From positions 904,393-968,392 of the forward strand of contig BPHV01000001.1 in the NCBI GenBank assembly GCA_026003755.1: DNA of 64,000 nucleotides. Direction: 5' to 3'. Both the position numbers and the translations under genes were made by a program. Positions 29,501-39,037 of this stretch are shown here, one piece after another (within the stretch, counting starts at the first letter, position 1; each line of letters opens with the position of its first letter). The stretch comes from Candidatus Roseilinea sp. (GTDB lineage: Bacteria; Chloroflexota; Anaerolineae; J036; Brachytrichaceae). The notes under the pieces are model-generated. The model saw only the letters and a program-made list of their open reading frames with translations. It was not told where the DNA came from and ran no database searches.

Positions 29501-31960
29501 ATGCCCAAGTCCATCTTGATCGATCCGGCGGAGGCGCGCGCGTCAGGCGTGTTGACCGCGCCGCCGATTCCGCTCAACGCCTACGTCTCCGATCCGGCTG
29601 CCGAAGCGGCGCAGTACGGCTCGGCCAACCTGGTGCGCATCTATCGCGACATGGTCATCATCCGCGAGTTCGAGACCATGTTGGACAAGATCAAAAAAGA
29701 AGGGAACTACGCCGGCATACGCTACGACCATCGCGGTCCAGCGCATCTGTCCATCGGCCAGGAAGCGGCCGCCGTCGGCCAGTGCTATCACCTCACCGCC
29801 GACGATTTCATCTTCGGCTCGCACCGCAGCCATGGCGAGATCATCGCCAAGTGCCTGAGCGCCATCGCCAAGATGAGCCAAGCGGACGTACAGCGCACGA
29901 TGGAAGGCTACCTCGACGGCGCCCCCCTGCGCGTCGTCGAACGAATCGCCGGCGCCGATTTTGTCGAGCTGGCGATCACCTACGTGCTATACGGCACATT
30001 GGCCGAGATCTTCGGACGAGCGACCGGCTTCAACCGAGGGATGGGCGGCAGCATGCACGCGTTCTTCCCGCCCTTCGGCGTGATGCCGAACAACGCCATC
30101 GTCGGCGGCTCGGCCGATATTGCGCTCGGCGCAGCGCTCTACAAGCGCGTGAATCGCAAGCCGGGCATCGTCATCGCCAACATCGGCGACGCCAGCATCG
30201 GCTGCGGGCCGGTGTGGGAAGCGATGAACTTCGCCGCGATGGATCAGTTCCATACGCTGTGGGATAAAGCAGTCGGCGGCCATCCACCCATCCTGTTCAG
30301 CTTCATCAACAACTTCTACGGCATGGGCGGACAGCCGAAGGGCGAGACAATGGGCTTCGACGTGCTGGCGCGGGTCGGGCTGGGCGTGAACCCCCAGGCC
30401 ATGCATGCCGAGCGCGTGGACGGCTACAACCCGTTGGCCGTGGCCGACGCCATCGCGCGCAAACGCAGCGTGCTCGAGGCCGGCCAGGGCCCGGTGTTGC
30501 TCGACGTGGTGACCTATCGCTACTCCGGACACTCCCCGTCCGATGCGTCCTCATACCGCGACGCCGAAGAGATCAAACGCTGGCAGCAACACGATGCGCT
30601 GCTCGGCTTCCGCCGCTATCTGCTGACCAACGGCCATGCCGACGAAAGCGCGCTCGACGCGGTCGTTGAAGCGGCGCAGCAGCGCACACGGCGCGTGCTA
30701 GAAGCCGCCGTCTCGCTCGACCTTTCGCCGCGCTTAACGGTGCGCGGTGACGAGATCGGCGCGCTGATGTTCTCCAACGCGCCCGGCGCTGCACGAAACG
30801 CCGCCGGCCGCCCCGAGGTGCGCCTGCCCCGCGAGCAGAGCCGGCTCAAGCAACTGGCCGAGAAGCATCGCTTCGCCTTCGATCCCGATGGCAAGCCTTA
30901 CCCCAAGCTGAAGACGCTGACCTACGCCGAGGCGCTCACCGAGGCCATACTGCACCACTTCTACGAAGACCCCACGTTGATCGCCTTCGGCGAGGAGAAC
31001 CGCGATTGGGGAGGCGCATTCGGCGTATATCGCGGGCTGACCGAGGCGCTGCCCTACCATCGCCTGTTCAACACGCCGATCAGCGAAGCGGCCATCGTGG
31101 GGGCCGGCGTGGGCTATGCGCTGTGCGGCGGGCGCGCGGTGGTCGAGCTCATGTACGCCGACTTCATGGGCCGCGCCGGCGACGAGATCTTCAACCAGAT
31201 GGCCAAGTGGCAGGCCATGAGCGGCGGCGTGTTGCAAATGCCCCTGGTGCTGCGCGTGTCCGTAGGCAACAAATACGGCGCACAACACTCCCAGGACTGG
31301 AGCGCGCTGGTCGCCCATATTCCTGGGCTGCAGGTGTTCTTTCCAGCTACCCCCTACGACGCAAAAGGGATGATGAACCTGGCGCTGCGCGGAAGCAACC
31401 CCGTCGTGTTCTTCGAGTCGCAGCGCTTGTATCCCGAGCCGGAGAAGCTGACGCCCGGCGGTGTGCCCGTCGAGTACTACGAGGTGCCGCTGGGCCAGCC
31501 CGCAGTACGTCGCACAGGCGATGACGTCACGGTCATCACCATCGGCGCAACGCTCTACGTCGCGCTTGAAGCCGCGCGCGAACTGGAGCGCTACGGCCTC
31601 AGCGCCGAGGTGATTGACCTGCGCTTCCTCAACCCGCTTGACTACGCGCCGCTCATCGCCTCGGTGCGCAAGACCGGCCGCGCCATCGTCGCCTCGGACG
31701 CCTGCGAACGCGGCTCGTTCGCCCACACGGTTGCCTCGAACCTATCGCAGCTCGCCTTCGACGCGCTCGATGGCCCGATTGCGGTGTTAGGCGCACGCAA
31801 CTGGATTGTGCCGCCGGCGGAGATGGAGGACATCTTCTTCCCACAGCCAGCCTGGATCGTAGACGTGTTACACGAACGCATCCTGCCCATCCCTGGCTAC
31901 ACGCCTCGGACCGTGCAATCCGGCGACGAAATCATACGCCGCAATCGCTTAGGAGTGTAA
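29501..31960 (+). CDS. Thiamine-dependent 2-oxoacid dehydrogenase E1, alpha and beta subunits fused
   Basis: This 819-residue protein has an E1-alpha part (about 40-400) and an E1-beta part (about 470-815). The alpha part shows GGSMHAFFP, a thiamine diphosphate motif with GDA at 229-231 (GDG is usual) and Asn-Asn at 270-271. The beta part shows [41 protein letters not shown] and [11 protein letters not shown]. The spacing between the GD and NN parts is about ten residues longer than usual. These enzymes decarboxylate a 2-oxoacid and pass the acyl group to E2, encoded directly upstream. The fusion resembles bacterial branched-chain or acetoin-like E1 proteins; specificity is uncertain. Confidence 0.9.
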   Translation: MPKSILIDPAEARASGVLTAPPIPLNAYVSDPAAEAAQYGSANLVRIYRDMVIIREFETMLDKIKKEGNYAGIRYDHRGPAHLSIGQEAAAVGQCYHLTADDFIFGSHRSHGEIIAKCLSAIAKMSQADVQRTMEGYLDGAPLRVVERIAGADFVELAITYVLYGTLAEIFGRATGFNRGMGGSMHAFFPPFGVMPNNAIVGGSADIALGAALYKRVNRKPGIVIANIGDASIGCGPVWEAMNFAAMDQFHTLWDKAVGGHPPILFSFINNFYGMGGQPKGETMGFDVLARVGLGVNPQAMHAERVDGYNPLAVADAIARKRSVLEAGQGPVLLDVVTYRYSGHSPSDASSYRDAEEIKRWQQHDALLGFRRYLLTNGHADESALDAVVEAAQQRTRRVLEAAVSLDLSPRLTVRGDEIGALMFSNAPGAARNAAGRPEVRLPREQSRLKQLAEKHRFAFDPDGKPYPKLKTLTYAEALTEAILHHFYEDPTLIAFGEENRDWGGAFGVYRGLTEALPYHRLFNTPISEAAIVGAGVGYALCGGRAVVELMYADFMGRAGDEIFNQMAKWQAMSGGVLQMPLVLRVSVGNKYGAQHSQDWSALVAHIPGLQVFFPATPYDAKGMMNLALRGSNPVVFFESQRLYPEPEKLTPGGVPVEYYEVPLGQPAVRRTGDDVTVITIGATLYVALEAARELERYGLSAEVIDLRFLNPLDYAPLIASVRKTGRAIVASDACERGSFAHTVASNLSQLAFDALDGPIAVLGARNWIVPPAEMEDIFFPQPAWIVDVLHERILPIPGYTPRTVQSGDEIIRRNRLGV

Positions 31961-32020
31961 AAGCGATATACTCACTAACCGGCCGAGCGTGGCCTGCCTG
32001 CTGCCAATCTTGCGTTCGCG

Positions 32021-32929
32021 ATGAATGTCTTCGATGTAGATTCTCGGCTGGCGTTCACCAGCGGTGTAATTGCGGCTGTCGTCGTCGTGTTCGGCGCGAT
32101 CGCATGCGCCATCGCTGCCCTGCTGATTCCCCTATCTGGATTCACCTTCCTGTTCGCCTTGAGCGCGATGGCGCTGTTGGCGCTTGCGATCTGGCTAGGC
32201 TACCAGACTTATCAGTTGACCCACATCAACTATACACTCGACCGCAACGCTTTCATAATCCGCTGGGGGACGCTGCGCGAGATTGTGCCGATGAGCGACG
32301 TGAAGCGGGTGATCCCGGCCGATGAAATAACCGACGATTTGCGCCTGTCGCGCCTACCACTACCGGGATGGTGGTTTGGCACCGGCAGCCATCCGACGCT
32401 AGGCAAGATTCGCTTCTACGCGACGGAACCACTGAATCAGCAACTTATCGTCATCACTTCGGAATGCAGCTATGCCATTGCACCTTATGACGAAGAAGCC
32501 TTCCTCGATGCGTTCCGAATGCGGTTGGACATGCGCCCCACACAGCATGTGACGCACACCAGATTGTTGCCCAGCTTCGCAACCTGGCGCATCTGGCGCG
32601 ACAGAACGGCGCTCATCTTGTTATTTTTAGCAATTGGGCTAAACTTGGCCTTGTTCGGCGTGAGTGCGACGCGCTTTCCAGCAGCGCCGACGCAAATTGC
32701 GCTGCACTTCGACGCCAGGGGCTCGGTGGATCGGCTGGGTGACAAGTCGCAACTGTTCGTGCCCCCGATCTTGGGGCTGTTTACGCTTGTCATCAGCCTG
32801 ATCTTTGGGCTAGTGTTGTATCGGAAAGGTGAGACATTGGCCGCGCTCATGCTATGGGGCGGCAGCGCTGCAATGCAGCTCTTGTTCTTCGTTGCGGCGC
32901 TCACCCTAGGGTTTAGCTTGCCGTCATGA
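32021..32929 (+). CDS. Membrane protein with PH-like and DUF1648-like regions
   Basis: This 302-residue protein has two N-terminal membrane segments (about 13-35 and 41-63). A soluble segment (about 70-165) follows, with the bacterial PH-domain pattern: TLDRNAFIIRWGTLREIVPMSDVKRVI, later IVITSECSYAIAPYDEEAFLDAF. A membrane segment near 198 precedes IALHFDARGSVDRLGDKSQLFVPP, which matches the DUF1648 pattern, and then two more membrane segments. The function is unknown. Its last codons overlap the next gene (ATGA), so the two are probably made together. Confidence 0.7.
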   Translation: MNVFDVDSRLAFTSGVIAAVVVVFGAIACAIAALLIPLSGFTFLFALSAMALLALAIWLGYQTYQLTHINYTLDRNAFIIRWGTLREIVPMSDVKRVIPADEITDDLRLSRLPLPGWWFGTGSHPTLGKIRFYATEPLNQQLIVITSECSYAIAPYDEEAFLDAFRMRLDMRPTQHVTHTRLLPSFATWRIWRDRTALILLFLAIGLNLALFGVSATRFPAAPTQIALHFDARGSVDRLGDKSQLFVPPILGLFTLVISLIFGLVLYRKGETLAALMLWGGSAAMQLLFFVAALTLGFSLPS

Positions 32930-33855
32930 TTCTCGTCACAGGATCAACGGGCTGCATCGGTCGAGCCGTCGTCGAACGCCTGGTCTCCTCGGGGCACCAG
33001 GTCAAGTGTTTGTTTCACTGGGGTAACGAACACCCCTGCCCCCGTCGCGTGGTCATCACCGGCGGCGACGTGCGCAACGAAGACTCGATCTATGAGGCGA
33101 TCACCGACGGCGGCGCATGCGACACCGTTGTGCATCTGGCGTACTTGCGCCGCGAGACTCCGGAGGATACGTTCGAGGATGTCAATATCACCGGCACCCA
33201 CAACGTGATCGCGGCGATGAAGCGGGCGAACATCAAGCGCCTGATCGTCGTCGGCTGCCTAGGCGCCGAGCCGCGCTCGCCCTATCCGCTGCAGCGCAGC
33301 CTGGGCAAGGCGGAGGAGATTGTGCGCGCGAGCGGGTTGAACTTCACCGTGCTCAAGTCGGCCGTGGTGTATGGCGAGGGCGACTGGCTCACATCGTGGC
33401 TGGCCGGCGTGGCAACCGACTTCCCATTTGTCATGCCGCTGCCGCACAGCGGCATGACAAAGTTGCAACCCATCTGGGTGGGCGACGTCGCCGCTTGTGT
33501 CGAGCGCTGCCTCAACACGCGCTCCACCTTCCGACAGGTGGTGCCGATCGGCGGTCCGCAAGCCCTCACGTTGGCCGACATCGCGCAGCTCACCATGAAG
33601 GCCACACAACGCCCGCGTCGCATCGTGCGCGTGCCGAGCGCGTTCACCCGCCACTTGGCCGCCTTTCTCGCGCGCTGTCGCCACGCGTTGACCGAGATGG
33701 AGATCGACGCGCTATCGTACAACCGCACCACCGAGATCGGCGGCGTGCACCGCGTGTTCGGTTTTGCGCCGGCCAAGATGCCGACCAAACTTGACTATCT
33801 CGATCCTCATCGCCCTCCTCCCCCCCTGCCGGTGCGCTTCAGATACCGCAGCTAG
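32926..33855 (+). CDS. NAD(P)-dependent epimerase/NDUFA9-like SDR
   Basis: This 309-residue atypical short-chain dehydrogenase starts with the Rossmann motif VTGSTGCIG (4-12). DVRNEDSIYEAI and VVHLAYLRRE follow, and then SPYPLQRSLGKAEEIVRASGLNFTVLKSAVVYGEGD. This pattern is typical of the NmrA/NDUFA9-like atypical SDR group, where the usual YxxxK is replaced by YxxxxSxxK-like spacing. Such proteins bind NADP and act as reductases, regulators or accessory factors. The substrate is unknown. Confidence 0.78.
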   Translation: MILVTGSTGCIGRAVVERLVSSGHQVKCLFHWGNEHPCPRRVVITGGDVRNEDSIYEAITDGGACDTVVHLAYLRRETPEDTFEDVNITGTHNVIAAMKRANIKRLIVVGCLGAEPRSPYPLQRSLGKAEEIVRASGLNFTVLKSAVVYGEGDWLTSWLAGVATDFPFVMPLPHSGMTKLQPIWVGDVAACVERCLNTRSTFRQVVPIGGPQALTLADIAQLTMKATQRPRRIVRVPSAFTRHLAAFLARCRHALTEMEIDALSYNRTTEIGGVHRVFGFAPAKMPTKLDYLDPHRPPPPLPVRFRYRS

Positions 33856-33909
33856 CGCGGGTCAGCACCTCCATTGTTCGATCCCGCCCTCGCGTTTTAG
33901 GCCGAACCC

Positions 33910-34575
33910 ATGCCGCGTGACAATCACACGAACGAATTCGCCGTCATCGGCCTGGGCCGGTTTGGCTCCAGCTTAGCGCGCACGCTGGTCAACCGCGGCG
34001 CGGCCGTGCTGGGCATAGATCGCTCGCCGGAGCTGGTACAGCAAATCGCCGACGAAATCACTCAGGCCGCTGTGCTCGACTCGACCAACGAGGCAGCGCT
34101 GCGCGAGGTGGACATCACCGCATTCCAAACCGTAATCGTCGCCATCGGCTCGAACTTTGAAGCGAACCTGTTGACGACGGTAGCCCTGCGCGAGATGGGC
34201 ATCCCCAACATCATCTGCAAGGCGCTGAACCTGCGGCAGCGCGATATCCTGCTCAAAGTCGGCGCGAATCGCGTGGTGTTGCCGGAATACGAGGCCGGCC
34301 ATCGCCTGGCGCTTGAACTGACCATCCCCGGGATGCTCGGGCAGATCGAACTGGGCCCCGGCTACGTCATCAGCGAGATCAAAGCGCCGGAGCGCGCGAT
34401 CGGCGTACCACTTGGTCGTTCGGGGCTGCGCCGGTTGAACGTGAACGTGCTGGCCGTGAAGCGCGGCGACCGGCTGATCGTCTCTCCAGCGCAGGAATTC
34501 GTGCCACAACCCGAAGACGTGCTGGTCGTCATCGGCCAGCCCACGGACATCGAGCGCTGCACCACAGGCGCATGA
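33910..34575 (+). CDS. trkA: TrkA-type potassium channel regulatory subunit
   Basis: This 221-residue cytoplasmic protein has an RCK_N domain starting with FAVIGLGRFGSSLA (10-23). An acidic residue sits at the end of the second strand (Asp37, NAD-type). A C-terminal RCK_C/TrkA_C domain (about 140-218) follows. One RCK module makes it KtrA/single-domain TrkA-like rather than the two-module E. coli TrkA. It gates the TrkH channel in response to nucleotide. The next gene overlaps it by four bases and encodes that channel. Confidence 0.92.
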   Translation: MPRDNHTNEFAVIGLGRFGSSLARTLVNRGAAVLGIDRSPELVQQIADEITQAAVLDSTNEAALREVDITAFQTVIVAIGSNFEANLLTTVALREMGIPNIICKALNLRQRDILLKVGANRVVLPEYEAGHRLALELTIPGMLGQIELGPGYVISEIKAPERAIGVPLGRSGLRRLNVNVLAVKRGDRLIVSPAQEFVPQPEDVLVVIGQPTDIERCTTGA

Positions 34576-35942
34576 GCTTCGCCAACCGTGTCCGGAACCG
34601 GCGCGACGGCATACGCATGCCGCCGCCGGCCAGGCTCGTCATCGGCCTGGCGCTGTTGACGTTAACCGGCTCGCTGCTGCTGATGCTGCCCGGCATTAGT
34701 GCAGCGCGCCCACTTCGGATCAACGAAGCCGTGTTCACGGCTGTATCGGCGCTCACAGTCACCGGGCTGACCGTGATCGCGCCGGGCCGCGACTTGACCG
34801 TGTTCGGGCAGATCGTGCTGCTGATGCTGATTCAGGTGGGCGGTGTAGGCTTGATGGTGCTGGTCGTGTTAGTGTACCGGCTGATCGGTCGGCAAATGTC
34901 GCTGGAGGATCGGTTAGCGTTGCGCGACTCGCTGGGCCTGCTGAGCTTGACCGAGATCGTCGTCCTCACCCGCCGCGTGCTCCAGTTCGTCTTGTTGACC
35001 GAGCTCATCGGCGCGGCATTGCTCTGGCTTCATTGGCGCGCCGTCCTGCCGCTGAGCGAGTGGGACGCAGCGCGGTATGCCCTTTTTCATGCGGTCTCGG
35101 CTTTCTGCAACGCCGGTTTCGACTTGTTCACCGGCCTGCCGCAATTCCCTCACGGCCTGCCGAACGATGGCATCACACTGACCATCTTCGCCTTGCTCAT
35201 CGTCATTGGCGGGCTGGGCATCCCCGTGGTGGCCGATCTGATTCGCTGGCCGCGTTCGCGCACACTGTCGTTGCACACGCGGCTCACGCTGTTCATCGTG
35301 CTCTGGCTGAACGTGACCGGCGCGCTCGCGATGTTCGCCGCCGAAACATGGACGGCCGGAACACTGCGTGATGCGCCCATCGGTCAACGCCTCGGCCTAT
35401 CGCTGTTCCAAGTCATCTCGGCGCGCACGGCCGGTTTCGCCGGCATCTCGGACCTCGCAGCGCTTTCGCCCGGCGCACACCTCACCTTAATCGGTTTGAT
35501 GTTCGTCGGCTCAGCGCCGGCTTCGATGGGTGGCGGCATCACCACCGGCACATTCCTGGCCATGCTGATCTCGACGTGGGGCTATGTGCGCGGCTTCCCG
35601 GAAGCGCGCGCGCTCGGTCGGACCATAGGACAAGAGACCATTCGGCGCGCCGGCGCCGTGCTGACCATCTCGCTCGTCGTCGTCATCACCGCAACCTATC
35701 TGATCGTCGTGGCCCACTCTGATATGACCTTTCTGGAGGCGTTGTTCGAAGTCGTCTCGGCTTTCGCCACCTGCGGGCTGTCGTTAGGGATCACCGGCCA
35801 CCTGACCCTGCCCGGCCAGGTCGTCATCATGCTGGTGATGTTCTGGGGACGGCTGGGCGCGCTCACCGTCGTCGCCGCGCTGGCCATGCCGCGTCGCCAG
35901 ACGCGGGTGGCTTACCCGGACGCCCAAATCCTTATCGGCTGA
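34572..35942 (+). CDS. trkH: TrkH/KtrB-type potassium uptake channel
   Basis: This 456-residue polytopic membrane protein has repeated helix-pore-helix units. Selectivity-filter segments are visible as TAVSALTVTGLTVI, AVSAFCNAGFDLF, SARTAGFAGI and SAFATCGLSLGI, each with the conserved glycine of the Trk/Ktr superfamily. It conducts K+ (with Na+ or H+) into the cell when gated by the TrkA protein made from the overlapping upstream gene. Length and segment number fit KtrB. It is convergent with the oxidoreductase gene downstream. Confidence 0.93.
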   Translation: MSFANRVRNRRDGIRMPPPARLVIGLALLTLTGSLLLMLPGISAARPLRINEAVFTAVSALTVTGLTVIAPGRDLTVFGQIVLLMLIQVGGVGLMVLVVLVYRLIGRQMSLEDRLALRDSLGLLSLTEIVVLTRRVLQFVLLTELIGAALLWLHWRAVLPLSEWDAARYALFHAVSAFCNAGFDLFTGLPQFPHGLPNDGITLTIFALLIVIGGLGIPVVADLIRWPRSRTLSLHTRLTLFIVLWLNVTGALAMFAAETWTAGTLRDAPIGQRLGLSLFQVISARTAGFAGISDLAALSPGAHLTLIGLMFVGSAPASMGGGITTGTFLAMLISTWGYVRGFPEARALGRTIGQETIRRAGAVLTISLVVVITATYLIVVAHSDMTFLEALFEVVSAFATCGLSLGITGHLTLPGQVVIMLVMFWGRLGALTVVAALAMPRRQTRVAYPDAQILIG

Positions 35943-35956
35943 GCGCAACTGAGATA

Positions 35957-35973
35957 CCCGCAGTCGAGGCGGG
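35957..35973. terminator. Possible hairpin between convergent genes
   Basis: CCCGC (35957-35961) and GCGGG (35969-35973) form a short stem with a 7-base loop between the trkH stop and the oxidoreductase stop. There is no T-run, so intrinsic termination is uncertain. Confidence 0.2.
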
Positions 35974-35989
35974 CATATCCCCAAGCGGG

Positions 35990-37519
35990 CTACTTCGCGG
36001 CGACCGAATACGCGCGTCCGGAGGCCAGCGGATAGGCGCGTAGCACTTCATCGGCCACGCGCATTGCGCCCATCGTCACACCGGCCGTGCTCTGGCCGGG
36101 GAAAATCGAATCGCCCACCAGCCAGACATTACGCAGTCCGGTTCGCGGCCCGCGCGCGGCGAACAAGCTGGTGAACGGGAAGCCGCCCACCCCGCCGCGA
36201 TGCCGGCGGGTGTAGAACTTGAACGTCACCGGCGTGCCGTGCAGTTGCAGACGGATGCGCCGGCGCAGGCCGGGCACAGCGCGCTCCGCGAGATCGAGCA
36301 TGCGCTCCGCATACTGCGCGACGCGCTCATCGTAGGCCGCCTTCGCGCCGGGCGTTTCACGCAAGCGCCACCATTCGGCGGTGCGGGTATGCGTGCTGAT
36401 CGTCAGCGCGCGGTGGCCCGCCGGCGCACGCCGCAGGTCGCCCCGCTCCGAAAACGACATGAAGATCGAGTTGCCTTCCCCCAGCGGCCGGTCGTATGAG
36501 CCGATCACCTGATAGTGGGCGACAGCGTGCGCATCCGAATTCGCCTCGTCTTCGATGCCGAGGTAGAGGGTGAAGGCGCCCCATTGTTCGGCGCGCGTGC
36601 GCGCCTCGCATTGCAAGGACGGCGGCGCGGCATCTCCCAGCAAGCGCGCCAGATCCCACGGCGTGAGGTTAGCGACGCACACGTCGCACTCAAAACGCGC
36701 GCCCTTGTTTGTGTGCGCAGCGACGACGCGGCCGTCGCGAACTTCCAGGCGCGTGACCTCTTGCCGGAACAGCACCTGCCCGCCCCAGCGACGAACCGCC
36801 TCGACGAGCTGCTCGCTGATGCCGCCGATGCCGCCTTCGGGATGCGTCACGCCCTTGCGCGGCAAATCGGAGGCAGCAGCGCCGAACAGCGCGCTGGCAT
36901 GGCCGCTCGTGGTCTGCGCGCTGATGAGCAACTGGGCGTCGAGGAAGGTCAGCGCGGCGCGGTCGCTGAGGCCGGCGCGGCGCGCCCAGCGACCCATCGT
37001 CTCGAACAGATGCGGCAAAGCGATCAACGTCTGTGGGCGCAGCGCGCCGGCGGTGCGCAGCAGGTCGCCCAGGGTAGATGGCGGCCAGGCCGGTTTGCGC
37101 GAAGCGAAGTCCCACACGGCATCGCTCACGCGCTCGACCGCGCGGAAGAAGCGCACAATGCGACTGCGCTCCGGCCGGTCCGCGAAGGCGCGCGCGACTT
37201 CGGCGCGCCACCGTTCGCGGTCGCCGAACTGCGTCACGCTGCGGTCGGGCAACAGCACATGCCAGGCCGGATCAACCGGCTGCACACGCCACGCGATGCC
37301 GAGCAGCTTGCCGACGACGTCGTGTGGGCCGCCGGGGTGGAAGCCGCCGGCCAACGTCGCGCCGACATCGAAACGATACTTCTGATGATAGAACGTGCCG
37401 GCGCAGCCGCCGGGATAAACGTGCGCTTCGAGCACCGTCACATCATGTCCGGCTTTGGCCAGCAGCGCAGCCGCCGTCGCGCCACCCACACCTGCGCCGA
37501 TCACCACCACCTTTGCCAT
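35990..37519 (-). CDS. NAD(P)/FAD-dependent oxidoreductase, phytoene desaturase/CRTISO-like
   Basis: This 509-residue flavoprotein starts with MAKVVVIGAGVGGATAAALLAKAGHDVTVLEA, the dinucleotide-binding motif (GAGVGG at 8-13) with its acidic end. YPGGCAGTFYHQKYRFDVGATLAGGF follows. The C-terminal NVWLVGDSIFPGQSTAGVTMGAMRVADEVL is the FAD-side signature of CrtI/CRTISO-type enzymes. These oxidise or isomerise carotenoid or other isoprenoid chains; some relatives act on retinoids or lipids. No other carotenoid gene is in the window. The ATG at 37519 gives the expected N-terminus; 17 in-frame codons upstream are not conserved. Confidence 0.83.
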   Translation of the reverse strand: MAKVVVIGAGVGGATAAALLAKAGHDVTVLEAHVYPGGCAGTFYHQKYRFDVGATLAGGFHPGGPHDVVGKLLGIAWRVQPVDPAWHVLLPDRSVTQFGDRERWRAEVARAFADRPERSRIVRFFRAVERVSDAVWDFASRKPAWPPSTLGDLLRTAGALRPQTLIALPHLFETMGRWARRAGLSDRAALTFLDAQLLISAQTTSGHASALFGAAASDLPRKGVTHPEGGIGGISEQLVEAVRRWGGQVLFRQEVTRLEVRDGRVVAAHTNKGARFECDVCVANLTPWDLARLLGDAAPPSLQCEARTRAEQWGAFTLYLGIEDEANSDAHAVAHYQVIGSYDRPLGEGNSIFMSFSERGDLRRAPAGHRALTISTHTRTAEWWRLRETPGAKAAYDERVAQYAERMLDLAERAVPGLRRRIRLQLHGTPVTFKFYTRRHRGGVGGFPFTSLFAARGPRTGLRNVWLVGDSIFPGQSTAGVTMGAMRVADEVLRAYPLASGRAYSVAAK

Positions 37520-37612
37520 CCCGCACCTCAACAGTAATGCATCCATCGGCGTCCGCCGATGCCTTTGCAATATAGCCTATCGCGTCCAGGTGTGTGATCG
37601 CTGAGAAAGCGG

Positions 37613-38971
37613 TCAGACCATCAGCGCGAACGGTCGCTCGATCAACTGCTTGATGCGCTGCAGGAAGCGGGCGGCTGGCGCGCCGTCCACCACGCGGTGG
37701 TCAAAGGACAGGCTGAGCGTCATCACCGGCCGGGCGACAACGGCACCGTCGTCGGTCACGATGGCTTTCTTTGCGATCCGTCCTACGCCCAGGATGGCTG
37801 CCTGAGGCAAGTTGAGAATCGGCGTGAAGCCGTCCACCTCGAACATGCCCAGGTTGGTAATGGTGAACGTGCCGTCGCGCAGCTCATCGGGCGACACCTG
37901 GCCTTCCAGCGTCCGCGCGATCAGTTGATTCAGCTCGCGGTGAATTTGTGCCAACGGCTTTGCGCCGGCATCGCGCAGCACGGGCACCAGCAGGCCGCGC
38001 GACGTGTCCACAGCGAGGCCAATGTGGATGCCGGAATGCCGCGCGACGCCCGGCTGTCCGGGATTGTCGGGCAGTGAATCCACCCAGCTCGCGTTCATGT
38101 ACGGATGCTCCCGCAAAGCGCGGGCGCAAATGGCGACGAGCAAAGTGTTGTAGCTGATCTTCTCCCCCAACTCGGCGCCGATCTGCTCGCGGGCGACGAC
38201 GAAGTGCGCGGCATCGGCCTCGGTGAACAAGGTGACATGCGGCGCGATCTGTGCGTTAGCCGCCAGGCGCTGCGCCGTGATGCGCCGCGCCGGCGACAGC
38301 GGCTGGTAATCGGCAGATGGCAATTGGGATGGCGCTGCCGGCGATCCATCCCCTTTCCCCTGCGCCGCACCCGCAAACCGCTGCCCTTGCGCTGCGCGCT
38401 CGACGTCCTCGCGGGTGATGCGACCCTCGGGGCCGCTGCCAGACACGCGCGAGAGATCCACGCCGAGTTCGGCGGCCATGCGCTGCGCGACCGGCGTCGC
38501 GCGCGGCGTTTTGGGCTGTCGGCTCTGGGCAAACGACAGGACATCGCGCTCGCGCACGGCGCCGTCTGGGCCGCTGCCGGCGACCTGCGCTAAGTCAACC
38601 CCCAGCTCACCGGCGCGCCACCGTGCGCGCGGCGAAATTGGCCGGCGCTGCCGGTCAAGCGACGATGAGGGCGCGCCATCATGCTTCACGCCGGCCAACC
38701 GAGCGTCCGGGGGCGCGGTCGGAGCATCGGCAATCGCGCGCTGTGCTTCAATCTGCGCAACTGGCATCAAACACGGCACGGTGTGGCCTTCCGACGCGAG
38801 GATTTTGACCAGCACCCCCGACTCCGGCGCTTCGTAGTCAAGCGTGGATTTCTCGGTCTCGAACGTGAACAGCAGCTCACCTTTGCGCACGCAGTCGCCT
38901 TCGCGCTTGTGCCATTGCACGATGACGCCCTCGGTCATCGTTAGGCCGACCTTCGGCATTACGATATCCAT
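37613..38971 (-). CDS. Dihydrolipoamide acyltransferase (E2), second copy
   Basis: This 452-residue E2 has the lipoyl Lys41 in FETEKSTLDYE and two E3/E1-binding segments (about 112-148 and 164-196). The catalytic domain has His425 and Asp429 in HRVVDG. It is not next to any E1 or E3 gene, unlike the copy at 28.2 kb. The linker before the catalytic domain (about residues 213-222) is encoded by a period-7 array. I infer a complex with a different substrate or one assembled from components encoded elsewhere. Confidence 0.92.
   Translation of the reverse strand: MDIVMPKVGLTMTEGVIVQWHKREGDCVRKGELLFTFETEKSTLDYEAPESGVLVKILASEGHTVPCLMPVAQIEAQRAIADAPTAPPDARLAGVKHDGAPSSSLDRQRRPISPRARWRAGELGVDLAQVAGSGPDGAVRERDVLSFAQSRQPKTPRATPVAQRMAAELGVDLSRVSGSGPEGRITREDVERAAQGQRFAGAAQGKGDGSPAAPSQLPSADYQPLSPARRITAQRLAANAQIAPHVTLFTEADAAHFVVAREQIGAELGEKISYNTLLVAICARALREHPYMNASWVDSLPDNPGQPGVARHSGIHIGLAVDTSRGLLVPVLRDAGAKPLAQIHRELNQLIARTLEGQVSPDELRDGTFTITNLGMFEVDGFTPILNLPQAAILGVGRIAKKAIVTDDGAVVARPVMTLSLSFDHRVVDGAPAARFLQRIKQLIERPFALMV
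38305..38332 (+). repeat. Tandem heptamer repeat in the E2 linker, 4 units
   Basis: GGTAATC, GGCAGAT, GGCAATT and GGGATGG follow one another exactly in 7-base register inside the second E2 gene. They encode part of the linker between the second binding segment and the catalytic domain. Confidence 0.55.
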
Positions 38972-39037
38972 ACGCTTTCGGGATCACACCAGGGCGGGGG
39001 AGTCGCGCCGAGGCACTTCGACGCGATGACGAGACAT

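Noticed and set aside
36515-37537. A 340-codon open frame opposite the FAD oxidoreductase gene
   Set aside because: There are no family motifs, and the minus strand shows a complete flavoprotein.
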